Source: Macrobrachium rosenbergii (Eukaryota > Arthropoda > Malacostraca > Decapoda > Palaemonidae). Taken from it: a DNA stretch of 64,000 nucleotides. A program made the position numbers and the translations under genes. Below, piece by piece: positions 44,777 to 55,370 of the stretch. The notes beneath the pieces are model-generated. The model saw only the letters and a program-made list of their open reading frames with translations, searched no databases and had not been told where the DNA came from. Each line of letters opens with the position of its first letter. Positions within the stretch are counted from its first letter, which is position 1. The stretch is from assembly GCF_040412425.1 (NCBI RefSeq), contig NC_089742.1:71567506-71631505 (forward strand). The letters are read 5' to 3'.

Positions 44777-46050
44777 TAACCGGTCGGTCGTCATTGACAA
44801 CTTGATACCAGATCCTCTCAGAGTAAAGCGGGAAACAAACAAGCTTTAATCCTTGTCTGGATTGATGATAAGGTATTAAATAAACATGATTTATTGCTCA
44901 CAATTATCAGAGCATCTTGATATAACGACCGTTCTAGGTACAGGTATATTTCGGAATGGTGAATATTTTGTAAACGCGGATAAATCATGAAGGAAAAGAA
45001 AAAGGATATATTAATAACAGTGATAACAATAAAAGATGATGATGGTGTTAATGCTAATGATAATGATAACTTAAAAAATACAATAGTAGTAATAACGATA
45101 CTAATAATGAATAAAGAAGAGATGACATCGGTGTCCTACTGTACAGTTAGGTAATTTACCTTGTCTAATGGTCTGTGCCCCCGTGGGTCACCATTATCAT
45201 TCCAAATGACTGAAATCTAATTATGCAACTTATGCAGCAGACATATCTCTTGTCAAAAACTGAATTACCATTCAAAGTTGAAACAGTGTTGGTCCCTTAT
45301 TCCCAAAGTTAATGACCTAAAAATTGAAGACTTCTTCAGTTCTGTTGTTATGTTCTATACATATATAATGTATATATATGTATGTATATAATATATATAT
45401 ATATATGTATGTATGTATATAATATACATATATATACATACTGTATATATATTCACATATATATACACATATAAATATTTATATATAAATATATATACAC
45501 AACAGAAACATAAAATACTAAGATATTTTATAGTGCCACTACTAAAAAAAAATAGTTATTTGCACCATGGTTCCACAACAAAGACATCTGATGATTCAGA
45601 TATCTAACGGAAGTGCGTAGGAAGATGCGCATAACCGACAGGGTGTTTGAAGTTCCCTGTCTACTCAGTACATTAGAAGTTTCTGAAAGTATTCCCTTCA
45701 GCCATAACCCAGACTCCGGGTGTCCATAACCGTCAATGTTGTGACACCAGTTGAATGAAACCCATGACTCATTTGTTTAATAATCAAATGCTTGGTTAAA
45801 TTATAACTATTGAAAGGCGTGCTATTCATTTCAAAAAGAACCTACTTATGAAAGATCGCATGTGCTCGAGCAAATAATCTTTATCAAGTAGAAATTAAAA
45901 AAAAAAAAAGTCCGAATATTTAGTGCCGGAATAGCAACAAAGAACTTTCTTCTGGAATCTTCCCGCAAGGAAAAGAACGTGAACAGTAACAACACAAAAA
46001 CAGGAAAGTCAATAATGATCGTTCGTCACGTGCGCGCCACGCTGTCATAC
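44776..46050. other. Intergenic stretch, no gene recognised
   Basis: Degenerate TGTATA/TACATA tracts with dyad symmetry at 45355-45500, an ATG-rich AATGATGAT tract near 45000-45110, and a poly(A) run at about 45897-45910. Nothing coding. Confidence 0.5.
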
Positions 46051-46054
46051 TATA

Positions 46055-46445
46055 CACACACACACACACACTTCTACCTCACACTACCACACTGGTCTGG
46101 TACTATTTGCCACATTTTCATTCTAAGCATACGCAGTTATCCATACCAAACGTTCACATTAATCACTTAGAATTTTCGGCTATTACAGTCTTCATCTTCT
46201 TTTAACATGCTTTTTTTCCATTTTTTATATGGGGTAAGCACGATGCATTAATCACTTGAAATTATCCATCTAATACTATCACGTTAATCACTTCAATTTT
46301 CCATACCACACTATCACTCTATCACACATAATTCTCTTTGTAATTTTACCATAATTATTACCACATAATATTCCTCATCTAACTAGTCACGCAGTACAAT
46401 TTTCGACGTCACACTTCCACACTAATCACAAACAGATTTCCTCAT
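46055..46445. repeat. Degenerate minisatellite, unit about 36 bp
   Basis: Words of the form TTAATCACTT-(C/G)AATTTTCCATACCACACTATCAC recur, with diverged starts near 46155, 46245, 46283, 46318 and 46405 and a CA-type array at 46055-46073. Copies are imperfect and the array is C-rich on the plus strand. Confidence 0.65.
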
Positions 46446-46954
46446 TTCATTAAACAGAAATTTTTTGTTTGTTAGGTGTCTTGTGCTTTCGTCAATAACG
46501 GACAAACCCCTTCCTGCCTGTTCCTGGAGCTGCTGAGTCACCCGCTGCTGGATCTTTGCCAGAAGAGAGAGAGAGAGGAAAAAATATAAAGAGTGTGATT
46601 CATTCTAGTTCTCTTTTCGTTGGGATGTTATAGCATTCTTAATGGTAATGAAGATGCTAATTTCAAACGTTTGATGCGGAATCTTCCAAGAAATGATGAT
46701 AGGTAGGTGACAGAATAAAATGAATGTTTCCCATTAATCCAGAGGAAATGTATACAATAAAAACACACACACGAACGCTTAACACGTATATTTTGTTGGC
46801 AGTGAGCCAGATGTTAAACTACTAGGACGAAGGTCAAAGAAGTCCTTTGTCTCTCCCTCCCTCTCTATTTACATAATTATATATATATTATATATGTGTG
46901 TGTGTGTTTGAAAACAGGGGTATCCATGAGGTCTATTGATTCTGGAAAAAAAAG
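46446..46954. other. Intergenic stretch, no gene recognised
   Basis: Short GA run near 46566 and a GT run near 46897-46910. No gene signal. Confidence 0.45.
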
Positions 46955-47119
46955 CTACCCCTGCATAGCCCCTAGACTGGAGTCTTCTTGCCTAGCTTGC
47001 CTGCGCATCAGTGTGAGAACCAAAGCAACAAGTAACGTCAAACTTTGCAGGAATCTCAAAAACTCCTCCCCAAGCACCGCTCCTTCACCATGGATGTCTT
47101 CTGTGCAAGAAGTCGCCAT
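46955..47119 (-). CDS. Short ORF of unknown function (54 codons), speculative
   Basis: A minus-strand frame from an ATG in good Kozak-like context (CAAAGATGGCG, start at 47119) runs 54 codons to TAG at 46955. It has an acidic start, a hydrophobic helix-like middle (FLQSLTLLVALVLTLM, residues about 23-38) and a basic tail beginning RRQARQ. The composition is less AT-driven than neighbouring random frames. It might be a first exon or a small transposon ORF fragment. I know of no family, and a chance frame is quite possible. The plus-strand frame across the same bases (46896-47306) I consider its shadow or noise. Confidence 0.2.
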   Translation of the reverse strand: MATSCTEDIHGEGAVLGEEFLRFLQSLTLLVALVLTLMRRQARQEDSSLGAMQG

Positions 47120-47587
47120 CTTTGTTCAAAAGCAGCCTATTAGCAGTAGGAGTTTCAGGTGCAGTGCAATGAAAGCGACCTGTCTTTCATTTTACACGGA
47201 AGCCAATTTCTTTTCATACGAGGCGACTCCATTACAAATACTGCATTTCTGCGCTGGCAGTGAGTTCGCAAGCTTCGTACCCCTGACCTCTTGCTGTCCC
47301 TCCTGATAAAAGTTTAATCTCACAAAAGGGTAGTTCACACTCATCGAAAAAAATGCAGTGCAAAGCGTTTGTATTACAAGTACCTCCGACTAGGAAGTTA
47401 TGTTTTTGGTACGGTTTGTTTATTTGTCTATTTCTTTTTTCTTTTTTTTACGGGATTACATTTGCGTAGATTCTTACGAAAAATTGACCAAAGGTGAGGA
47501 TCTTAATTAGCCAAAGGCAACTAGAATCTGGGAAAGAATATTTGAACTTTGGAGGCATGCTCACATTCAATAAGTACGTTTAACAGC
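47120..47587. other. Intergenic stretch, no gene recognised
   Basis: Nothing identifiable upstream of the short ORF up to the SINE. Confidence 0.45.
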
Positions 47588-47760
47588 TTGATCCGCATAG
47601 CCCAATGGTGCCACTCTCCGCTCACTACCGAGGAACCTGCGTTCGATCCCTCATGCCGGGCCATGGAAGAAAATGGGAGGTTTTCATACGAATGCCAGCT
47701 TGCCTCTGTTGACCAATAAAAAGTGAATTAGGTGTTTGGTTGTTATTTGGCTGTTGTAGA
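47588..47760 (+). mobile_element. tRNA-derived SINE
   Basis: The head carries both pol III promoter boxes at tRNA spacing: an A-box-like TAGCCCAATGG at about 47598-47608 and a B box GTTCGATCCC at about 47641-47650. The 3' body contains TTGCCTCTGTTGACC, shared with the fragment at 28885-29065. The 3' end is not sharply defined and I see no target duplication, so the right boundary is approximate. A true tRNA is excluded because the anticodon arm does not form well and no acceptor stem pairs. Confidence 0.75.
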
Positions 47761-48509
47761 TAGAAATGAAAAACAAGAGACTGGAGTGATCAGTATTGCC
47801 ATACTATATACCATGATAATCATAAATAAAAAAAGAGCCCCGAAGAAGTAATGGTCATCCCAGTAGGATAAAATCATTCAAAAATATTAAGAAACTCTCT
47901 TATCTACACATAATTATCGTCATTAGAAAAAATGTGCGAATTATTCATAAAACTGGTGTTCAATTTTAATCACCTTTCCTTCCCATGTAGAGAGAGAGAG
48001 TCGATGGGGTCAGTGGCCTTTAATAGAAAATTCAATGTAATAATGCTCCTCGTGAGGTAAGGCTTAGAGAGATTGGTTCAAGGCTTTCCTTACAGCCAAT
48101 CAGCTTAGTCTAATTCTTCCTTCGTCGTCCTGGGTCTTAAACTTCCGTGCTGAGAAATGACTTCTTCTTCCTCTTTCCTTATAGCCTATTTACCGCGTGA
48201 CTCCTCAGAATGGCCAAGAAAGGTCTGAGTTTGGCAACTGTATCAGGTGACGCAGAAAACAAGGTTGCAGAGAACGGTATCCCCTTTTTTTTTTCTTTTT
48301 CTTCAGCTCACTTCTTTCGTCTTATCAAATGTATTTTTTTAAGTCATTCGTTTACTGTAATTGTTTTTTTACGCACTTTGTTTCCCGTCATTTTTGACCT
48401 AAGGATAAGGAGTTTGTTGTACGGCATAGCCTGTCATAGGAGCTTATTCAGATGATGATGTTTTCTTCCCCTTTAAACATTCCAGTGGTCTTTTCAAAGC
48501 TGTTGGCAA
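47761..48509. other. Intergenic stretch, no gene recognised
   Basis: No coding or repeat similarity apart from a short GA run at about 47991-48000. Confidence 0.5.
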
Positions 48510-48521
48510 TAAAGGCCTTTC
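48510..48521. repeat. Target-site duplication of the SINE, left copy
   Basis: TAAAGGCCTTTC is repeated perfectly at 48839-48850 on the other side of the SINE. Confidence 0.9.
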
Positions 48522-48838
48522 CCCCGTAGCGGTTAGTGCCGTCAGTGCACCTCATGCGGTGCACTGTAAACATTACTTTAAGTTTTTTGCAGCGTCCCTT
48601 CGGGCCCTAGCTGCAACCCCTTTCATTCCTTTTACTGTACCTCCATTCATATTTTCTCTTCCACCTTGCTATCCACCCTCTCCTAATACTTGTTTCATAA
48701 AGCAACTGCAAGGTTCTCCTCCTGTTGCACCTTTCAAGCCTTTCTACTCTCAATTTCCCTTTCAGCGCTGAATGACCTTATAGGTCCAAGTGCTTGGCCT
48801 TTGACCTAAATTCTATATTCCATTCCATTCCATTCCAG
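48522..48838 (+). mobile_element. Full-length SINE with (ATTCC)n tail and 12-bp target duplication
   Basis: The 317-bp body is bounded by perfect 12-bp direct repeats (48510-48521 and 48839-48850). It starts with a GTAGCGGTTAGTGCC A-box-like head, contains a GTGCACCTCATGCGGTGCAC palindrome (48545-48564), then a pyrimidine-rich central body, and ends in about three and a half ATTCC units. I recall a nearly identical consensus from freshwater prawns and other decapods, which is the main taxonomic clue in the window, but this is memory and not a search. The perfect duplication indicates a relatively recent insertion. The 70-codon frame inside it is not a gene. Confidence 0.88.
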
Positions 48839-48850
48839 TAAAGGCCTTTC
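48839..48850. repeat. Target-site duplication of the SINE, right copy
   Basis: Perfect copy of 48510-48521. Confidence 0.9.
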
Positions 48851-49623
48851 TTTTTTTTTCTTCTTTGTTCGTGCTGTCTAAGGATAGAAAAACAGTTGAA
48901 CGCAAAACCCACACTCATTGTTGTGCTCTTCAAGTAAACAAAAGAAATAAAGGAAAAGGAGGTTAAATCTCTTACAGCGATCCATTGTCACATCAATAGA
49001 AATGTCTGCCCCAACATCCGGTTGTAACATAATCGGGAGAAATCGATACCGTACCAGGAACAAGAAAGGAAAAGTCATCTGATATCTCTCCTTGATCGTT
49101 GCTTTTTGCTGCAAAATGAGTTTTGCAATTTAGCCATCCTTCCTGGACATTTGCGTTATAATTTACGGATATGCTGACTCACTGCATTTCCCTTAGCATG
49201 AAAAGGATGTGCTGAATATCGTTGCAGCGCAAGAAACGTGGCATTTCTTAATTGTTTTACAGTGTTCGTCTATTCGTTTAACCTCTCTTCTTCTGCTTTT
49301 ATCTTTTTCTCGGCATCTGCCATTTGCTGTTGATCAGCCGAATGAAAACTTGACATAGAAGCTTGTGACATTATTACCTACTCAAAGACGTAGTGACGTT
49401 TGCGTGTGGGAATCCTGACAGCGGTATCATAGTCGTGAGCGTTGCCCAAGGTTTAAAAAAACACTTCTCAAATGACGTTTGTCGAAACAGAATTTTCTTT
49501 TTATTGTTGCTGTTGCTTTTTTTCCGTGTTCCCGATTACCCCGGTCTTAATGCATACGAAAGGAAAACGAGCAATGAGGGAAAGAAAAAATAATGAATGT
49601 GTTGGAAGTGTGACATGCTAAAC

Positions 49624-49627
<4 letters not shown>
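48851..49627. other. Intergenic stretch, no gene recognised
   Basis: A poly(T) run directly follows the SINE duplication. The rest is anonymous. Confidence 0.5.

Positions 49628-49704
<77 letters not shown>
49628..49704. repeat. (CT)n microsatellite, about 77 bp
   Basis: About 38 pure CT units, the longest CT array of the window, followed by a short TA run. Confidence 0.97.
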
Positions 49705-49705
<1 letters not shown>

Positions 49706-51343
49706 ATATATATATGATTTTGGCAGATGTTTTACGGACGGATGCTTTCCTAGGTCCATCCTTCCTCCCTTATTTATCCGGGATTGGGACCGGCAATGAG
49801 TTGTCCTAGCTTGGCCCCCAGATGACTGGGTTAAGAAAGGAAGGAATATCTGCCGTCCCTATTTGATAGATAGGTTTGTTGCAGATCAGTATTGCAAGAA
49901 GGTTTAGAACAGTAAAGCTTCCTGAAGATGAGCATCGGGAAGCTTTTGCAGTAGAATGTCGAAGTAGATTTGCAATTCCAGAAACCATATCTGAGGAGCA
50001 GACAATCTTATAACAATAGAAATTTGATCTGGGTACACATATATGGCATGGATACACATCCATAGCGTGAAATGAACATAGAAAGCTAACTCCTTACAGC
50101 TGTTAGCATTTTTGAGAATCAAAAGGAAAATATCTTTCCTATGAGTGAATAGAGAAATACCACACAGTTAAACATCACATGAAAGAACGCGTGAGCAACA
50201 GAAAGAAAACATTACAAAGCTTTATTTTAGTCATGATGCGACTATTAAGCTCCTGGACGATGTGACCATGCAGAAAACCTTTAAATGAGTCAGTCATTCA
50301 ATCAAACTCCTCCGTGTCGAGTGAAGGGTGATGGTGAGGGCGACTGAAATGAAACGAGAGGAGACGCCTGTATTTTCGTTCCCTCTTTCAACAGTTGACT
50401 TTCTTAATTAGCTTCATCATGAGGAATATTAGTGATACGGAAGCATGAATAAATCAGCTATTTGTATCACTGAGTCATTTCTGTATTTTTCTTGTTTACA
50501 TATATACATGTAATTTTGTGTACTGACAAATAGTATGTTAAGCCCATATAGTTTTCGGCCTCGTTCTCTCTTTTGATTAATTTTGCTTTGATCATTGGAT
50601 TTGGGTTAATTATAGTAATTTATTGAAAATAAATATAATTTTGTATACATTGTTGTTTGACTGTTTAATAAATTGTATATATTTACCTTCATGTTATTGT
50701 AAAATTATTGTATTGGAGAACGTCAATGATGGCAATGCGTAGTTCGCAGGTAATCTCAATGTCGAAGGACTGTTATTTACATTTGTTTCTCCCATAACGA
50801 AAAATTAAGTCGGTCGGGATAAAACTGATCCCGTGGGGGAGGGGAAGCTTTGGACGCGGCTGCGAGAGAGGAACGGCTCTCGTTTAGCTGACCTTTTGGA
50901 TGGTCTTTCTTTGGATGTTATTATTGTAAGGGCACTTGAAGATGTCACTCTTAGTTGACGGATTTGCATAGCAAGTGAGATTTCAGAGAAATCTCGGAAG
51001 AAGAGTCGCAGTCTTGAGATTGCTAGCCAGCACTTTGGAGTACTTTGGTAATGCCCACTGAATACGTACTTCCCCCAGGATACGTATTGTTCCCCTCCAT
51101 CGAGCCTTGGCGAACAGGCATGAGAATTTCTGAACTCTTCTACAATTGTGGATAACGAGCTTCGTAGTCTTCAATCGATAATCTGCTTCGTATTCTTCAG
51201 TTGTTAGTCGACCTCAATATCCTCCTTATTTATTTTATAGATACGTTTTCTAAACATCAACATTGTCAAAGTTAAGTTATTTTAAATATAATAATTTTAA
51301 ACTTTTGTCTTTCTTTATGCCTACCAGTTATACTGAAGAAAGC

Positions 51344-51345
<2 letters not shown>
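49705..51345. other. Intergenic stretch, no gene recognised
   Basis: No coding or repeat similarity. A short CpG-richer patch lies at about 50815-50890. Confidence 0.5.

Positions 51346-51346
<1 letters not shown>

Positions 51347-51425
<79 letters not shown>
51347..51425. repeat. (TA)n microsatellite
   Basis: About 78 bases of TA. Confidence 0.97.
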
Positions 51426-51429
<4 letters not shown>

Positions 51430-51986
51430 TAATCTTGAAGGGTGTAAGAGCCTGGAGTTAGCCTTATACATGACCCACCCGTAACAATTATGAGGAAAGC
51501 AGGACATGAGTGTTATTTATATTTACTTTAGATTATGTTAACTAAGGTTGCTAATGAATTAGTGCTCAGTTCTCCTGTATTCTGATTAGTATTTCCAAGG
51601 CCCTGCTGGAAAATGGAAATGCCCGGATATGTCTTTTAAAAACACTCTACGGAAGTAAAACGGCAACTTCATACCCTTTCCCCCATCTTGTCAATTCTGA
51701 ATAAATGTAGACACTAAACATGCCAATAAATAACAACCAACACACTTGCAACTGAAAACTTGATGTTAAACCAAAATTAACTGCCTTATTTTCCAATATC
51801 TGTAACAAGATAGCGTTTACATACACTACATGCGTATACACAGCACATAATCCTGTAGGCACTGTACAAACAATACAGTACACTACCATACAGTACAGTA
51901 GTTTTGTGAACAAGGTTTTGCTTTGAAATAAAAGCTGAAAAAAGCTAAACTTTTCTGTCTCTCTGACCCAACACATAACACGATAG
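51426..51986. other. Left flank of gypsy element 1
   Basis: Contains a cluster of ACAGTAC words (51878-51900). Similar TACAGTAAAC wording lies just right of the gypsy element (about 55729), so the gypsy element may have landed inside another repeat, possibly the Tigger element. Bases 51983-51986 (ATAG) are the left target duplication. Confidence 0.4.
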
Positions 51987-52326
51987 TGTAAGGGCGACAA
52001 ATCGCGCCTCTCCTTCCTTGTGTTTCTCCTTTCAGATGTACATTAATCACGTCATGTATTTTACCTGTCTTTATTTCAGACTCTTTATGTACCTCATCTT
52101 ATGTATCATTGTACAGCTTTCTTCCAATATGTATATCTACCTTTTATATGCCATGTAACGAATGTTGTACGTATTTTTATGCTTGCCAGAAAACACAAAT
52201 CTTGTATGGACGCAACGGGGAGCCTTGGGTCACCCACTACCTTTCCATCCGCTTTTTGTCTTATAATAACCTGTCGAGAATAATAAAGAATCAGTCTCTG
52301 TTTTGACATTTCTCTTGAACCTCACA
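51987..52326 (+). repeat. 5' LTR of gypsy element 1
   Basis: Starts TGTAAGGGCGACAAATCG and ends CTCACA. It has an AATAAAG polyadenylation-type word near its end (about 52280) and a CTTATAATAA TATA-like word about 20 bp before it. It matches the right LTR along its whole length. Confidence 0.92.
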
Positions 52327-52327
52327 C

Positions 52328-52343
52328 TGGTGACCCCGGAGTG
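52328..52343 (+). promoter_or_regulatory. Primer-binding site complementary to tRNA-Trp
   Basis: TGGTGACCCCGGAGTG begins one base after the LTR. The first eleven bases are complementary to the 3' end of animal tRNA-Trp including CCA. Gypsy element 2 has the same site. tRNA-Trp priming is a known trait of the CsRn1/Kabuki group. Confidence 0.75.
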
Positions 52344-53097
52344 ACTGGCGCAGTTCTGGCTTGAACACGTCTGGAACTCCTGTAGGAGGACATGTAGCTG
52401 TTGAGGGCTGTGGAGCAGATAGAGGGCATCCCAGGTCCAGTGGAGAGCTGACGGGAATGGCACGTCCCTTTGTCGAGGAGGCATTGTTGTCTGGCGACGT
52501 CGACTAACAGTCCATGGTGCTCTAGGAAGTCCGCACCCAGCAGAGGGAACTTAACATCCACTATGACAAAAGGCCAGTGATATCTGCGCCCCAGGATTGA
52601 GATAGCCCGGGTCGTCATGCCATAAGTGCTGATGGGACTCCGTGAACCATCGGATTTCTTTACCATGTGGAGGGGGGATGCCCACGGGCTTGATGCCTTT
52701 TTACAGACGCCATGTGTTCCATTTCTGCGAAGGCCCATTTGGCGTCTTGTAACTTTTGGGGGGACAGACGGAACTTGGCATGGGTTGGTGGGCCCATTGT
52801 GGTGATGTGGTGGAAGATGCCATGCTTTGCTGAAGCCCCAGGTGACTTTGTCAGGTTGTGCTTTCAGCCAGGGGAGATTCTGTTGAATACTTCTTCTGGG
52901 AGCGCTGTCAAGACCATGTCTGATTTTGTAGCATCGTCTGAGATGCGCGCCATGCAAAAATGTGCGTCTGCGCGCCAGAACCATGATGCCGTGTTTTGCC
53001 GCGAGAAGAGGGGAAGTTTGACTGTGTCTAGCCTGGTTGGTGAGAGAGGTGTACAGACGATGCTTATGGGTTCACATTGAGTTTCTGTTTCTGACAT
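52344..53097 (-). pseudogene. Inverted gag, RT-start and protease pieces of gypsy element 1
   Basis: On the minus strand, from a Met at 53097, the gag N-terminus runs to about 52860 (landmarks VKLPLFSRQNTASWFWRAD and VLTALPEE, close to gag of element 2). The frame then changes into the reverse-transcriptase start (TNPCQVPSVPP and KASSPWASPLHMVKKSDGS, about 52790-52640). This is followed directly by the protease/dUTPase-side segment (RRYHWPFVIVDVKFPLLGAD and FLEHHGLLVDVARQ, about 52600-52500) and the linker that normally precedes RT. In a normal element protease comes before RT, so the pieces are out of order as well as on the wrong strand. The protease DTG active-site triplet is not present in what remains. 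Confidence 0.8.
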
Positions 53098-53133
53098 CTT
53101 TACTTCTCACGCACCAAAACGCGGGAAAATGCG

Positions 53134-53340
53134 CCGTATTGAGTCCGTTAATGGTGCTGATTTGTTCGTGAGGTTGAACGAAGTGCCAAAATGTGCCCTT
53201 TTGGGTACACCGTATTTAGTCCGTTAATGGCACGGTTTCCACCAGGGAGGGTGCTATTAGAGGCCTAAACTTGACACCGTAGTTAGTCCGCCAAAGGCTT
53301 TCTGATGTTAGGGTGCAGCCGTAAGTTAGTTCGTTAATGG
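53134..53340 (-). repeat. Leader-type 21-bp motif, four copies
   Basis: Copies at 53134-53154, 53210-53230, 53277-53297 and 53319-53340 share the form CCGTA-(T/G)TTAGTCCGTTAATGG with small changes. Two more copies lie in the untranslated leader of gypsy element 2 (about 61329-61345 and 61374-61399). In both elements they lie between the gag start and the primer-site side, so I infer they belong to the 5' leader. In element 1 this leader lies inverted in the middle of the element. Confidence 0.8.
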
Positions 53341-53840
53341 CTGGGCCAAAACCAAGCTACCTGTCCACGCCGTCGTGAAATGCCTGCACGACAGCGGATT
53401 AGTCGTCAGGTTCGACAAGTGCATTTTCAGGAAAGAAAAAGTAGACTTCCTTGGGCACAAGATTTCCCCAGCAGGAGTGCGCCCCACGGCCTCTAAAGTA
53501 AAAGCTATAGAATATTTCCTGGAACCACAAACCATCAGGGACCTTCAGAAGTTTCTCAGGATGATAAACTACTACTGGTGCTTCATCCCAGATGTCGCCC
53601 ACATCATGTACCCCCTGACGTCAATCCTGAAGGGGAAACCAAAAACACAAATGTGGGAAGCTCCGCAGCAGCAGGCATTCATCCAGACAAAAAGGGCCCT
53701 CTCCAGTGCCACCGCCTTAACTCACCACAACCCCACCTCTACCCTCAGGTTGACAACGGATGCCAGCAACATCACCTGCGGTGCAGTACTCAAGCAGCTG
53801 GTGAATGGCATGCCCCACCTTGGCCTTCTTCAGCCATAAG
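53341..53840 (+). pseudogene. gypsy element 1 pol: RT C-terminus and tether
   Basis: From about 53375 the frame reads the end of a Ty3/gypsy reverse transcriptase: VRFDKCIFRKEKVDFLGHKI (C-x-F-x-x-x-x-V-x-F-L-G-H pattern), VRPTASKVKAIEYF, DLQKFLRMINYYWCFIPDVA, then LTTDASNITCGAVLKQ, which carries the first RNase H aspartate. The YxDD catalytic motif that should lie about 60 residues before KCIF is missing: the coding sequence begins abruptly at the junction with the inverted block near 53341. A frame change near 53820 leads into the next segment. Confidence 0.88.
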
Positions 53841-54569
53841 TTTTCGTCAGCTGAGACCCGCTACAGTGCCTTCAACAGAGAGCTGCTGGCTATTTACCAG
53901 GCTGTGAGGCACTTCAAGTACCTGCTGGAGGGAACTGAATTCACAATCCTAACAGACCACAAACCCTTGGTCACGCACTTGCAAAACAGGGACACGTGGT
54001 CTGCAAGGCAACAGCAGCACCTGATCGCCATCTCCGAGTTTGGTTGCACCATCAACTACGTCCCTGGCAAGAAAAACCCAATGGCCGACGCTCTGTCAAG
54101 AATAGAGATCAATTCCCTTCACCTCGGCATCGACTACAAAGACCTCGCGAGAGAACAAGCAGCGGACCGAGAGACAGCAGACTACAGGACAGCAGTGACG
54201 GCTCTCAAATGGAAAGACATGCTCCTAGCAAACTCTGACACAACTCTCCTCTGCGACACCAGCACAGGTCGCCCATGCCCCCTGGTGCCCGCATCGAGGA
54301 GAAAACAAGTGTTCGACATAGTCCACGGTCTCTCCCATTCATCGGGGCTCACAACGGCACGTCTCATGACTAACAAGTTCGTCTGGCACATCATCAACAA
54401 GGTCGTCTGCCAGTGGGCAAGGAACTGCATCCCATGCCAGACAAGCAAAACATCCTGGCACACAGAGTCCGGGATTGGCGATTTTCCCCAGACTCGTCGG
54501 CGGTTCGGCCACATCCACGTCGATGTCGTCAGGCCCCTTCCACAGTTGGGGGAGCCAGATACCTCCTGA
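53805..54569 (+). pseudogene. gypsy element 1 pol: RNase H and integrase zinc-binding domain
   Basis: RNase H landmarks are FFSHKFSSAETRYSAFNREL (with the catalytic Glu in NREL), the helix AIYQAVRHFKYLLEG, and TILTDHKPLVTHL with the next catalytic Asp. The segment ends in YVPGKKNPMADALSRIE, the V-x-G-x-x-N-x-x-A-D-x-L-S-R signature. After a linker, the integrase HHCC domain follows: HGLSH at about residue 168 and CIPC at about residue 212. The frame ends at TGA 54567-54569 because of an apparent one-base loss in a G run near 54548, after which the integrase core continues in another frame. Confidence 0.88.
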
Positions 54570-55018
54570 TGATCATAGACCGCTCCACTTGTTGGCCCGA
54601 AGCAACCCCCATGGATGAAGCATCAACAACATCATGCGCAGAGGCCCTCCTCTCCAGTTGGATGAGCTGCTTTGGAGTGCCAGACAGCATCACTATGGAC
54701 AGGGGACCTGCATTCCTGTCAGAGCTCTGGGTCTCCTTGGCATGCCTGATGGGTACAACTCTACACAGCACAATGGCATACAACCCCGCAGCGAACGGCA
54801 TGGTCGAGAGGGCGCACTGCTCCCTTAAAGCAGCTCTCATGGCACACTGCACCGATGAGAGGTGGAGGGAACAGCTGCCCTGGGTCCTGCTGGGTCTCTG
54901 CACTGCACCGAAAGCAAATGGCAATGCTTCCCCTGCTGAGAAAGTCTACGGGGAAACACTGGCTGTACCCGGAGAATTCTTCCTGCCGTTGGCGCCGACA
55001 CCCCCCTCCCAAGGTTGA
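54546..55018 (+). pseudogene. gypsy element 1 pol: integrase catalytic core
   Basis: The DDE triad is readable: Asp in LLMIIDRSTCWPEA (about 54575), Asp in SITMDRGPAFLSELW (about 54695), and Glu in GMVERAHCSLKAAL (about 54803), with AYNPAANGMVER between. The YLLMIIDR core strand and the PWVLLGLCTAPKANGNASPA tail are typical of Ty3/gypsy integrase. The triad itself is intact, so decay here is mainly by frame changes. The frame closes at 55018. Confidence 0.88.
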
Positions 55019-55345
55019 GGGAACTCGTACAAAGGTTCACACCCTGCCACAAGACCTTCACTGACAGAACCGTCACCTACAGCCCACCTGCCTTACATTC
55101 CTGCGCCTATGTCTTTGTCAGGGTGGACGCTCGCTGCCCACCCTTAACTAGGCCCTACAGGGGGCCCCACTGAGTCATCAGGCAGGCAGCAAAGCATTCC
55201 TCTTCACATCCACGGGCGGGAGGACCAGCCATCCCCAGGTGTCAACTCCACCCCGCACCCACAGTTCTTCAGAAGCAGGGGCCCACTCCGACTGCCCCAG
55301 CGCCTCCATGATTAATATTGTTTCAGCCAATAATTGCTCCTCTAA
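55019..55345 (+). pseudogene. gypsy element 1 pol: integrase C-terminal (GPY/F) remnant
   Basis: Across shifted frames the sequence reads AYVFVRVDARCPPLTRPYRG near 55110-55165, which matches HIFVRDDAVRPPLTRPYREP in element 2 and is the start of the GPY/F module. The rest is proline-rich and interrupted by stops before the G run at about 55355-55362. Confidence 0.75.
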
Positions 55346-55354
55346 TTATTGTCT

Positions 55355-55370
55355 TGGGGGGGTTAGTATT
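55355..55370 (+). promoter_or_regulatory. Polypurine-tract-like G run before the 3' LTR
   Basis: A TTGGGGGGG run lies eight bases before the LTR. Its equivalent in element 2 is a run of nine G on the minus strand close to the LTR. A classical tract would touch the LTR, so the exact plus-strand priming point is uncertain. Confidence 0.45.

Noticed and set aside
46896..47306. 136-codon plus-strand frame, Ser/Cys-rich
   Set aside because: It starts inside a GT microsatellite and looks like the complement of the short minus-strand frame. No family resemblance.
47588..47660. True tRNA gene
   Set aside because: A and B boxes are present, but the acceptor and anticodon stems do not pair. It is the head of a SINE.
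48559..48771. 70-codon Pro/Phe-rich frame
   Set aside because: Lies wholly inside the SINE.
52712..53080. 122-codon plus-strand frame
   Set aside because: It is the antisense of the inverted gag and RT-start pieces, which explain the sequence better.
53805..54569. Host gene with RNase H-like domain
   Set aside because: Lies between two LTRs with a target duplication and continues into integrase. It is retrotransposon pol.
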